Below, in pieces: positions 43,210 through 54,392 of a stretch of 64,000 nt of DNA. The number at the start of each line of letters is the position of its first letter. Within the stretch, counting starts at the first letter, position 1. The position numbers and the translations under genes were made by a program. The notes beneath the pieces were generated by a model, which did no database searches, was not told the origin of the DNA, and saw only the letters and a list, made by a program, of their open reading frames with translations. The DNA lies in NCBI GenBank assembly GCA_009829735.1, contig CM020620.1, positions 8,758,545-8,822,544 of the forward strand. The letters are read 5' to 3'. This DNA is from Pyropia yezoensis (lineage: Eukaryota; Rhodophyta; Bangiophyceae; Bangiales; Bangiaceae).

Positions 43210-43460
43210 GGAGCGCTATTGTTAGTGCGGGAGAGGGCCCCGGTGACCCTTATGGTGGCCGGGTAGTAGTGAGTATAAACTCATCCCCTTTGGGGGCATT
43301 GCTTGCCTCTGTTTGCTGCCCTGGGGAGTACCCTTTCTGGCTCAGTGGTGCCTTGCCTCCCGCTTAACTTCTTCCGGTTGGTTCATGCTTGGGGAGGTCA
43401 TCCTCCCTCACTTTGTGTCTTGGCTAGGGGAGGTCATCCTCCCGTGTAAGCCCTCTAGTT

Positions 43461-43608
43461 ACTTCGATATTATCGAAGTTAGCCTTTACCTTTAAGTTAA
43501 CTTATGAAGGTTCGGGTTTTGCTTAGTTACCTAAGCTTGACTCTACTTAGTTACCTAAGCTTGGTTCGACTTAGAAACCTAAGTCTGATTTGACTTAGAA
43601 ACCTAAGT
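43461..43608. terminator. Hairpin array between convergent pol and antisense ORF (left copy)
   Basis: ACTTCGATattATCGAAGT (43461-43479) is followed by four hairpins in a row: GCTTAG-ttac-CTAAGC (43521-43536), CTTAG-ttac-CTAAG (43546-43559), and ACTTAG-aaac-CTAAGT twice (43569-43584, 43593-43608). Two GGAGGtcatCCTCC hairpins precede them. The array lies where transcripts from the two strands would end, so a termination or processing role is plausible but inferred. The same array recurs in the right copy near 54166-54313. Confidence 0.55.
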
Positions 43609-43687
43609 CTGCCGTAACCATGTCACACCCTACTTAGTAGGTATAAGCCTCACCCCCCAACAGCCGAAGTCGGTGTCGGTTGGGTTG

Positions 43688-46600
43688 TTACAGTAGGCGT
43701 CGTCGCCTCATGTAAGGCATGAGGAGTTGGCGGGGTATATTCGCCGCCTGTGTCCAGGTGGGTGAGTCGTATCCGGCCCACATAACCTTCACGTACCAGG
43801 GTCCTGGTAGGTTCGGGTCGGTGTGTCCGACCACGCTCTCTACTTGGTATGGAATCCCATCCGGTCCCACCGGGTCATCTGACCGGTGGGTTGTAAGAGC
43901 TTCATGCAGCAACCCAGCCGGTACCGGCTGAGGCTGTTCCGGCTTCGGAGCAGGTGTGACATCATTCACACTGATGCGTTGGATCTCCGTATCGGAGTGT
44001 AAGATAACAGAGTGGTCATCTCTGTGGAGAATCTGGTACGGTCCCTTGACCGGTTGCATGAGCTTGTTCCCCCGGAACTTCTGGTGTCTGATGTAGACCC
44101 AGTCACCTGTCATCATGGTTGCGTTGCGCACCCGTAACCGGGCGTCGAAGTTCTTCTTATATCGAAGTTGTGTTCTGTCAAGGGCACCCTTGAGCTTAGG
44201 AATCATCCACGATAGCTTGGCCAACCAAGCTAGGTGGATACGTTCGGCCGGTCGGCCTTTCGGTGTATCATACCGAGTGCACCTGCCTGGTGGCAGCGTC
44301 AGGTTACTGACGCCTAGAGGCATGACCCACTCCAGCGGAGCGATGTTTGTGCTCCGATGTGGCCTGGCATTGTATGCCAGGGTGAGTACGGACAGAAGCC
44401 TGTCCCAAGTGTTCGTGTGCTCGGCCACGTAGCACTGTAGCATCTTGACGATGGTGCGGTTGAACCGCTCCACCTGCCCGTTGGTTTGCGGGTGGTAGTC
44501 GGATGCCCGACGTGGTTCGATGCCGAACATGCCCAGGACCTTAGTGCAGAATGCTGACGTAAGGTTTGCTCCGTTGTCGGAGAGGAGTTGCTTCATGACT
44601 CCATATGCACTGATCCAGTGGTCAACCACTGCGTTCATGATGGTGTATGCCGTATCATTCGGGATGGCTGCCGCTCGTGAAAGCTTAGTGAAGCGGTCAG
44701 ACATGACCAGGATGTACCTGTTCCCTTCTTCCGTTACCGGAAGTGGCCCGAGTATGTCGATAGCGACTTGCTCGTTGGGCCCATCGGGTGGGAATAGCTT
44801 CGTGGCAGACGCCTGCCTATGTAGACTCATGCGGTTACGCGCACAGGGGTGGCATCCCCTTACGTGGTCGACCACGTCGACGGCCATTGCTGGCCAGTAG
44901 AAGAACCTTCGCATTGCTGCGAACATACGTGAACCCCCGGGTGTCCGGCTGTGGGGTTCTCGTGTTCTCGTTCCATGACGGCTTGCCGTAAGGACACGGG
45001 AACCACGACTTGATGTCGTCCATCGGCGGGTGCCCGCCGGTATATGAGTCCGTCCTCGTTCTCGGAGAAGATGCCGGCCGTACCGGCCAGGAGGTTAGCG
45101 CGATGACGTCTACAGTCGTCGTCATTGGCTTGTGCCTCGCGGAAGTCCGCGAGGGTTAGTGGGCATGCTCGGTGTGCCATGGTATGGTCAACCATACCTT
45201 GGGTAGCGTTACCCACCATGCAGACCGGTACCACCGGGATGTCCTCGTCCACCGGGCGGGTATCCCCGCTCGGGGTGTCGAGTCGAGACAATGCGTCTCC
45301 GAGATGGTGGGTTGACCCAGCCTTATACACGGTACGGTAGTCGTGCTCGGCCATTTTTAGCCTCCATCGGGCTAGCCTCCCATGGCTATCGGAATCCTTG
45401 TCACCAAGGTTGAGGAGCCATCGTAGGGGTTCGTGGTCGGACCTCACGATGAACCTGGAGCCCTCCAGGTATGGACGGAGCAGTTGCACTGCCCATATAA
45501 CTCCGAGGCATTCACGCTCGGTGGCACTATAGTTACGCTCAGCCGGGTTGAGTGTCCGGCTGAAGTATCCTACCGGACGTAGGTCCGGGATAACGTTATC
45601 GGTAGCGGTCAACGTCTCCCCCTGTAGCAGGGTGCATCCCACTTGGGTGTCGCACGCATCGACATCGATGACGAAGGTACCCCGTCGGTGCGGTAACGCA
45701 AGGACGGGTGGGGATAGTAGGGCTCGCTTCAGCGACTCGAATGCCTCCTCTTCGCTAGGCGAAGGGGGTTGGAGTACCTTGGGCAGGGTACTGCTCGTAA
45801 GAACCGTTAACGGTTTAGCTATCCGAGCGAAGTCCTTGACGAACCGTCGGTATACATTGCACATTCCCAGGAAGCTCTTGAGCTGCGTCTGGGTGTTAGG
45901 GAACCGGGCATCCCGGAGTGCCCGGATATTGGCTTCGAGTACCCCTAGTTTACCAGGGGTTATCTGGTGGCCCAGATACTCGACCGTCTGTTGGAAGAAG
46001 GCGCACTTCTTCAGACGCAGGGTTACCCCGGCGTTCCTCAAGAGGGTGAGTACCTCGTCAACATGTTGCACATGGTCATCCATGTTACGCGAGAAGACGA
46101 TGACGTCATCGAGGTACACTAGGCAGTTACGCCACTTCACCCCCGACAGTATAATGTCGATAGCCCGCTGGAATGTAGCGGGGGCGTTGGACAATCCGAA
46201 GGGCATCCTTAGGAACTCGTACACTCCACTGTGACAGACGAATGCCGTCTTGGGGATATCCTCGTCCGCCACCGGGATCTGCCAGTATCCGGCACTGCAG
46301 TCGATGGTGGTAAACACCGTAGCTTCCCCCAGGGAGTCGATGCATTCATCCATCCTTGGTAAAGGGTAGGAGTCCTTCTTGGTAACCAAGTTCAGGCGTC
46401 GATAATCGATGCAAAACCGAGGGGTTTGATCCATCTTCGGTACGATAACGACTGGGGCACCCCACTCCGACATCGAAGGTCGTATCACCTTCGCTTCACT
46501 CATCCTCTTCACTTCTCCATCAAAGATCTCTCGTTGCATAGGTCCCGCTCGGTGCGGTTGTGACCGGGCGGGGCGTGCGCCTGGTACCAGGTCAATACGA

Positions 46601-47851
46601 TGTTGGGTTGCCCCAATGGTACCCAGGGCTCCGCCTGTCCACATGACGTCATGCTTTCTTAACATCCGTCGTACCCCTTCGGCTACGGAAGGGGGAAGGT
46701 GGTCGAGGTCAGCCTCGGCCAGTGCCTTCAATGCTTCTTGGTCCTTCGGCGGAATATCCGCCGGTAATGATGGTCGACTAGGCTTCCCGTCATCGGGTTG
46801 CTGTCGCTCGGTGGTCTCGGCGACCGCCAGCACCTCAAGTGGGTCCACTTGACCTTCCTTGTCAGGGGTAAGGATATCTCCTTCGTAGAGCTCGGCAATC
46901 GCGAGGATAGTTCCCTTCGGGAGGGTGACTGCCTTGCGGCGATAGTTCGCCATCACTAGGAGGGACGACCCTCCTGATGGGAGGTCTATGAGACCGTTGG
47001 CCATGGTCAACCCATGGCGCTTGTACGTCCGCAAGTTGGACTTGACTCTGCAGATGCCTGCGAGGTCACAGTTAACCGGGAGGACTGTCTCCGACAACGG
47101 CTCAAAGCGAGTTCGCTTGGCCAACCGAAGTGTCTTCGGCTCGACACTTGCGTACACCTCAGCCACGTTAACGTGGCTCCCTTGTAGCGTCAGGTCCCTG
47201 ACGATAGCCGTGTGTCCTCGCTTCGTCCCGTCGGCTTCTTGAAGCTCGACGGTCCTCCGGCCTGGCCGGATTGCATCAACGTGAACGTTGATGAAGGTGC
47301 ACCCCAGTATGCAGGGCACCGATAGGGTCTCACACACCAGGAAGTCGACTTCCGTGGTGAGTTCCCCGATGGTAACCCGCAGCGACATCGCTGCGGTCGT
47401 ACGAATGAGGCGACCATTCGCGTCCTTGATGGTGGGTCCCCGAGTCACTCTGACTCGCGGAAGCCACTTGTCCGGGAGGGTATCCTTCCGGATAAGGTTG
47501 GGTCCAGCCCCTGTATCCAGTACAGGGTAGTACGATCGTGTCGACTGGGGGTCAACCCCAGTGTGGCTGATACCTTGAAGTTCTCCAAGGTAAACAGCAC
47601 GTGGCCTACACCGATATCCGGTGTAGCTCGGGCATCCTGAACAGGGCCCTTGTCTGGTTCCATGTGACGGGGCTTCCCGTCCTCTCCTCCCAACCTTGGT
47701 GGTTGATCATCAATCCCCTGACGCCGTGTCGTCGGGGCCGGAAGGTGTACCCGGGGGTTGATGCGGCGTCGGCTCAACCGCGCTCTCCGTGGGGCTTTCC
47801 CCGCGGTACTCCGGGTGGCTTGCTTGGGTTACCCCAGCGCCCCCCGGTCAT
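43688..47851 (-). pseudogene. pol, left copy, broken by single-base indels
   Basis: Same PR-RT-RH-IN-chromodomain polyprotein as the right copy, but cut into three frames. One C is missing near 44935, within the integrase HHCC region. One C is missing near 47553, upstream of the protease. One G is missing near 47812. Each is in a short homopolymer and each is absent in the right copy. Long intact segments (44860-47448 and 43688-44926) read without stops. The breaks look like consensus errors near the assembly gap rather than decay. Confidence 0.85.
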
Positions 47852-47859
47852 CCTTCCTC

Positions 47860-50046
47860 TTACTCGTTTCCCGCCCTTGGTAGGGTGCTGTCCGCCGGGA
47901 CATCCGGCTGAGGCGGTGCCTCCTCGACGGCCAGTACTCCACCTGGAGCTGGCTGCCTACCCGGTGCGGGTCCGGGTGCTCTGGCGGGATACCCCCCGGT
48001 GGATGCCTTGCGGTGCGCCGCTGCCCGCGGAGACTCCTCGGGGATGAGTGAGCAGGAAGACACCCAGTGCTGGGGATCCCCACACAACATACATCCGGAC
48101 GTGCCGGTCCCTCCTTGAGTTCGCATCGGGGTAGCCCCGTAGGTGCGGTTGCCTCCCTCGGGCGCCCGAGTTCCTGCTCCCTGGTAGGCCTTGGGTCCTT
48201 GGGTCAACCGGAACATGGACTTCCCCAACCGGTTGGGTCGGCCCGCAATCTGCGGAGGTGCCTCCGTACGTACTGCCCATGTAGGCAGGGGCTGGTGGGG
48301 GTTACCCGTAACCGGGGCATACCCCGTCGTCCGCACATACGGGACGCGCCGTCCCGCTCCTTCGTTGACCTGGAACTGGGTTCCAGCCGGGGCGATGTAC
48401 GCTACCGTACCATGCTCATCAATCACCGGCGTCGCCGGTAGCAACAGGTGGCCCTGTTGGTCGACTAGAGGGTCATCCTCACCAATAGGGGGATGTTCGG
48501 TCGCCACCAGTACTGGTGCGGCCTTACGTTCCACCTTCTCTGGCCTCGGTACCGGGGGTAAGACTGGGCTTGCCTCCCTCACCCTTGGGCTTCGGGGCCA
48601 AGGCACACTCCGGGTGTAGAACCCGGTAGGCGTCCCCTAGGGACTTGCACATATGCATCAGTCGACTGAAGTTGGTCCGTGCCGTATTGGCTCCCCGAGC
48701 GGATATCCGCACGTAGTTGGGTACTCCTGCGAACAGGATGGCCCGTAGCTCCCCTTCTCCGAGGAGCTTCCCCAGCTCGTAGTCGAGCTCTTGGATCCGG
48801 CGTCCAAACATCTCCTCATCCTCCCAGCTCTGGGCGGTGGCAGTGCGCAGAGCCCAGTAGTGGTCCTCGCACTTGTCCTCACTGAGGTAACTGCTCAGCA
48901 GCTCCTTGAGGATCCCACGGTAATCCATGGGGGTGGCCGCGACCCTCATTCCCGGCATCGGGGATGCCTGGCGAGAATGCCTCGCACCCGTTCATCAACA
49001 AAGAAAGGGAGGATCTCCAGGGCCAGCCCCTCGTTGACGAGCGCCTTGTCTGTGGCTGCCTTGAAGCTAGTCAAGAAGCCGATGACTGCCAACGGACGTC
49101 CGCTGGGGCCCCCGAACATTGGGACCCCTTCATAAGGGTCTGCATAGAGCGGATCGCTCGGTGCGACGTATTACGCATCGATTCCGATACGGTGGTAGAT
49201 TGGTCTTCCAAGCGATGGACGATCGGGAGTCAGTACCGACCTGAAGACTTCGTTGGCGATCTCCGTGTCGGCGTCCTGGATATCCAGTCGCTTAGCCAGT
49301 TGATGAGCAAACTCATCGGACTCCATCCGCTTCAGTAGGCTCGCAGTTACCTGCGCGGTCATAGCTTCCACCACTGAAGATGGTACTTCAGGCGTCGGCA
49401 CCTCGGGAACCCGAGTTGCCTGGCCTCCTTCGTCGTGGGGGTACAGTGAGAGGGTACCCCCTCCCCCAATAACCGACTCTCCACCGGCGTAAGTATCCGC
49501 CGGGTCGTGTCCGTGGAGTCCGCTTCGGGTGCTCCGAGCGTATCGCTCCGTGTGGCTACGTTCCAACTCAGCCGACGAGTCGGATCCATACCCCATTGTG
49601 TCCGGGGGTTGTCCAGGAGTAGCAACACCGGGGTTGACCCTGGTGGACTCCGAAAGTAGTCCGGCCGGTTCGAACCGTACTGGTGTGGGAGGAACACGTC
49701 GGGGTCCCGTCGTGTGGCGTGTTGACATCAACACTGCCATTGCGTCCTCCGTCCGATCTTGACGGGCGTCGAGCCCGGAAAACCGGGCCTCGATGCGGGC
49801 CAATGATGCCATCAGGGAATCTCCTGGTGAAGGAGGCGGCGGAGTGGGGTCGGTCGATGACAGTTGAGGCGGACCCCCGCCTCCTGCCGTCCGAGCCGTG
49901 CCAAACGTCGATCCGGCACCGGAAAGCATTTGGCGTCTCCAATGTTGTCGATCGGGTTCCCGATCCCAGTTCCCGTAGTCACCTCCGGGGTCGGCGTCGA
50001 CCGCCGATCCGTCATCTGAACGTTCCCCGTCTCTTGGGGTAGACAT
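47860..50046 (-). pseudogene. gag, left copy, broken by several indels
   Basis: Matches the right-copy gag from its ATG (50046) to the stop, but with many single-base differences (for example near 48557, 48973, 49133, 49218, around 49930 and around 50000-50035) that split it into three frames. The CCHC zinc knuckle and the GGGAAAC slippery site (47872-47866 on the minus strand) are intact. Damage is far denser here than in the left-copy pol, that is, it increases toward the gap. Confidence 0.85.
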
Positions 50047-50273
50047 CGTCACAGTCAGTCGACCGACGTAACAATCACCACGAATAAGAGAGCGAGGGGG
50101 TAGATTGGGGAGGAGTAACAGTAGATCACCGTCACAGGTAAAAAACTCAACACAATCGATCAGGTCGCAACACCACGAGTACAAGAAAAGGACCGGATCC
50201 CTATCCGTGTGCCAGGGCCGAAGACGGCGTCACCACAAGGGTGACGGAAACCCGTCCCCTGCTGCTCCACCAA

Positions 50274-50517
50274 TGTAGCACAATAGGGATCCGTCGCACG
50301 TCCACTATCAGGGAACACTCACCAAGGGGGATCGGCACCAACGTCACCGGGAGGCCAAGGTTGCTGTCCTTGGAGCGCAAGCCACGGGACCAAGATGGGA
50401 GCCCAAATGGGAGGGGTTTGTTGTTCTACCTTGGCCGGCGGTGGATTCGCCGCCGGCCCCCACGTTATAAACCCTCGGAGACACTACTAACTACCCTCCA
50501 CCCCAAGATGCAAGTCC
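50274..50517 (-). repeat. Middle LTR, truncated by the assembly gap
   Basis: Identical over 244 bp to the start (plus-strand sense) of the right LTR, then lost in Ns. It is bordered on the left by the primer-binding region of the left copy, not by the target-site duplication. Confidence 0.95.
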
Positions 50518-51017
50518 NNNNNNNNNNNNNNNNNNNNNNNNNNNNNNNNNNNNNNNNNNNNNNNNNNNNNNNNNNNNNNNNNNNNNNNNNNNNNNNNNNN
50601 NNNNNNNNNNNNNNNNNNNNNNNNNNNNNNNNNNNNNNNNNNNNNNNNNNNNNNNNNNNNNNNNNNNNNNNNNNNNNNNNNNNNNNNNNNNNNNNNNNNN
50701 NNNNNNNNNNNNNNNNNNNNNNNNNNNNNNNNNNNNNNNNNNNNNNNNNNNNNNNNNNNNNNNNNNNNNNNNNNNNNNNNNNNNNNNNNNNNNNNNNNNN
50801 NNNNNNNNNNNNNNNNNNNNNNNNNNNNNNNNNNNNNNNNNNNNNNNNNNNNNNNNNNNNNNNNNNNNNNNNNNNNNNNNNNNNNNNNNNNNNNNNNNNN
50901 NNNNNNNNNNNNNNNNNNNNNNNNNNNNNNNNNNNNNNNNNNNNNNNNNNNNNNNNNNNNNNNNNNNNNNNNNNNNNNNNNNNNNNNNNNNNNNNNNNNN
51001 NNNNNNNNNNNNNNNNN
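50518..51017. other. Assembly gap, exactly 500 N
   Basis: A round-number placeholder. If the tandem were real, only ~175 bp (the rest of the LTR plus ~56 bp of internal sequence) should be missing here, so 500 is not a measured size. Confidence 0.95.
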
Positions 51018-51544
51018 TGTAAGTGGGTCGCGTGACCGTTTACCAGTCGGGTGGGGCTTTGCGCCCCGTCGCGACAGACACCCCTTTTCGAGGTTGTCTG
51101 AGGGGGTGCCCCCTTTGTGTGGTACACACACGATCCGTTTTCCGGACGGTTAAATTCCCGATGCGGGTTCTGTTCACGACCCCCTTTCCGAGGGGTGGTG
51201 CAAGCGATCCGCCACCAGGTGTCTGGTGGTAGGGGAGCCCCTCTCGTGTTACCGAGTGAATGGGGGCGGCGCTCCCGCTTTTCGCGGGGGCGGTTTCGGG
51301 GTGAACCCCTCTTGGTTGCCCCGTACGGGGGGTGGCCCCTTCCCGCCAGGTGCCTGGGTGGAGCCCGTTCGTAGCCTCGTGGGGCGCGGGTTGACCCGCG
51401 CGCCTGAGGCGCTTCTTGTGGCCGTTTGTGGTCATAAGCGCGGGCGCCCGCGCTTCCCCTGGCTCGTCCGCGCGAGCGTTCCTCGTACCGGGTCGAGCCG
51501 CCTCGGCTTTTCTGCAAGGGGCGCCCTGCCACCCCGGTTGCACC

Positions 51545-53914
51545 ATGTCGGACCCCCAGGTACCCGGGGGCGAGGACGACCTCCTGCCTGAAGAGGGGAA
51601 GAGGTGATGGTGGACGAACGTTCCCGTCTCCGCCACCGCCGCCGAGTGCTTCCTAGCGAGCTCGTCGGAGGACGAGGACGACCGGGTGACCGTTCGTGTG
51701 GCCCCGGACGGCGCGTCGGGCGGGTTGTCGTCCGTGTGTAGCGGCACGACGGCTCCGTCGGGTGGCGGACAACCGCGTGCAGCGGTGGCTTCTACCGCTT
51801 CTCCTCCGGCGGCCCGGATGGCTTCTGTCGCCGGTACCGGGCGTGGCTCTACCTCAAGACAGTGTCGCCGGCGTGGCGGATGGTGGTGGCGGCACCCCGG
51901 CCAGCCCGGCGGGTCAAGACGGCGCGGGTGCCCGCCCGGTTGGTGTGTCCGCTGCGGCGGGTAGCGGGTCTACCCGTGCTGTCCCCGTGGTACCTACGTC
52001 GGGTCCGGGTGGCGGCGATGCTCTGCCCGCGGTGCCGCGGGCGTCTGGTGGTCAAGGTGGGTCTACCCCGATGGCTGTGGACTCCGGTAGTTACTCCGGG
52101 CGGGCGCCCGTCCTTCTTCTTCCTCCTCGGCCGCGTGCGACTCCGGCGCCGGCCCCTCTTCCGGTGGGGCATCCCCCGGCGCCCCCTATTCTTCCTGGTC
52201 CTGCCCGGGTTGCCCCGTTGGGTGGCGGCGTCGCCGTGGCGGCGGGTCAACCCGCCATGTCGATGTTCGACTTGGTGGCTCGGGTTCGAGGCCTGACTGT
52301 GCAAGAGTCAATGGAGTCCGATGGGCGGATGCGGGTGGACTTCCACCTGCCCCATCCCCGTGGAGAGTCCTCCCGGCGCGTCAAGGTGGACCCGAGTTGG
52401 GAGCGGGAGTTGGTGCGGCTGGTCAACCAGCCGAACGCGGTGCGAGTGGAACACCATTGGATCCTGAGTCAGCCGGACGACCGGCATGCGCAGCTCTGGC
52501 GTACTCGGGTGGGACGGGGTGAGGTCTACCTCGACCCCGCCTTCGGGGTATGCGACTTGATTGCTCCCGCGTTGCCGCGGGAGATTGACTACCCGGCTAG
52601 TGCTCGGGGGATTGCGGCGGCGGCGGAGCCGGTTGCGTTTGGGGAGACGGTGGGCAGTACCGGTCGGTATCCCGACTTTGATTACTACCCGGGGGTATCC
52701 CCGTATCTGTCGTTGACGGCTCCCTACCTGCCTATGGCGGGGTTGAAGTCGGCGTCGAGCTGGCGACGTAACCATGGTGTCATGGCGGATGCGTTTCGCA
52801 CGGATATAACGTGTGCGTTGCAGACCGGCAACGGTCGTGCGCCGGTACACACTCCCGTGCGCCCGCCGCTATGGCAGGAGGGGTGGGAACCCGCCCCTGC
52901 TTTGCGGTTTGACACCGGCTCCTGTCTCCGATACTTCGGGAGTGTGTTGGCCTCCCGGCCGGTCCACCCGTTGCAGGGTACCTTCACCCTTGAGGTTACC
53001 CTCGGCAGGCGTCCTCCTTCTTGCTGTCCGTCCGCCGCCAGGGGCGCCTGTTTCATCTTCCGACGGGTGTCCGTCGGCACATCGCGCAGTTGGGCGTGGA
53101 CCTGATAGCTGCCAAGACCGGGTTGGCCCGGGAGTTCGAGGCCCTGCTGGCTGTTCACGATGCCGTGAACTGGGTTGGGGTGTTGGCCCTTCCCCCGTAC
53201 CGGGACCCGCAGGCTGGGGCTACCCCCTTGCCTCGTCACTCGTTGCGTATCCGGCGTACTCAGCCGGGTGAGCCTAGTTGCCATGGGTGGGCGTCCACCG
53301 AGGCCGTTCCTGACCTGGGTATTCCCATGGTTATCCATGACCCTCTTCAGGTCCTTGCCCCGTGGTTCGGTAACCCGATACCGGCGGCGGTTGGCCGTCA
53401 TCCCCGAGAGTGGGGCTCTGCGGGTGGGGAGCGTGAGGTGTCCCGTCGTCGGGCCGAGCCCCGCCGGGGTTACGGTGGAGCCCCTTCGGTAGGGTCCTAC
53501 CGAGCCTCGTATCAGGTGCCACCGGCTCCGGTGGTAGCCGTGTCGGCTCCTCTGGCTCCTCTGGCTGCGCCAGTGTCCGCTCCCGCCCCTGTCATACAAG
53601 ACGGGGGTCCCCGTCTCTGGTATGAGGGCGTTGACGCCCTTGTTGCCCGCGCAATGCGGGAGGGTCTCTCTGTTAGCTGGGGGGATATCCCCCCAGGTGC
53701 TGCGCTAGTTGGGTCAGCGCGTTGCTTCGGTGGCGTGCTGGACCGCCTCCAGAAAGCTCTGGAGGACGTGGAGGCTGGCCGCAGCACCCTCGTCCAGCTA
53801 TGCACCGAGGTAACTCGGGTGATTGACCGTCGTGAGATTGCCGACCGGTGGAGCACGGAGGTATACGCGCTTACGCGTGAGTGGCCTCCCTCGGGCAGTG
53901 GGTCTACCCACTGA
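51545..53914 (+). CDS. Antisense ORF, right copy, frame disturbed by four indels
   Basis: Same ORF as 40841-43209, and exactly 2370 nt from ATG to TGA. Relative to the left copy it lacks a G near 51597, has an extra A near 51616, an extra G near 51840 and lacks a G near 53005. These cancel in length but break the frame over 51.6-51.84 kb and again at 53.0 kb. From 53.02 kb to the stop it is intact and supplies the C-terminal ~80 residues missing in the left copy (IPPGAALVGSARCFGG ... ITRE-like helical tail ending SGSGSTH). Confidence 0.7.
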
Positions 53915-54165
53915 GGAGCGCTATTGTTAGTGCGGGAGAGGGCCCCGGTGACCCTTATGGTGGCCGGGTAGTAGTGAGTATAAACTCATCCCCTTTGGGG
54001 GCATTGCTTGCCTCTGTTTGCTGCCCTGGGGAGTACCCTTTCTGGCTCAGTGGTGCCTTGCCTCCCGCTTAACTTCTTCCGGTTGGTTCATGCTTGGGGA
54101 GGTCATCCTCCCTCACTTTGTGTCTTGGCTAGGGGAGGTCATCCTCCCGTGTAAGCCCTCTAGTT

Positions 54166-54313
54166 ACTTCGATATTATCGAAGTTAGCCTTTACCTTTAA
54201 GTTAACTTATGAAGGTTCGGGTTTTGCTTAGTTACCTAAGCTTGACTCTACTTAGTTACCTAAGCTTGGTTCGACTTAGAAACCTAAGTCTGATTTGACT
54301 TAGAAACCTAAGT
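54166..54313. terminator. Hairpin array between convergent pol and antisense ORF (right copy)
   Basis: Same series of hairpins as at 43461-43608: an ACTTCGAT stem, then two CTTAG-ttac-CTAAG and two ACTTAG-aaac-CTAAGT stems. Confidence 0.55.
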
Positions 54314-54392
54314 CTGCCGTAACCATGTCACACCCTACTTAGTAGGTATAAGCCTCACCCCCCAACAGCCGAAGTCGGTGTCGGTTGGGTTG

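Noticed and set aside
43521..43608. CRISPR-like repeat array
   Set aside because: The repeats are self-complementary hairpins 24-25 nt apart inside a eukaryotic retroelement, with no unique spacers of constant length.
45548..46234. 228-codon plus-strand frame inside pol (also at 56254-56940)
   Set aside because: It lies opposite the reverse transcriptase/RNase H region and has no independent features; present in both copies only because pol is duplicated.
43688..50046. Left-copy gag and pol as independently decayed genes
   Set aside because: Every break is a one- or few-base indel near the gap and is absent in the other copy, so assembly error is likelier than mutation.
50241..51532. Frames running through the N gap
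   Set aside because: The translation consists of unknown residues; no biological content.
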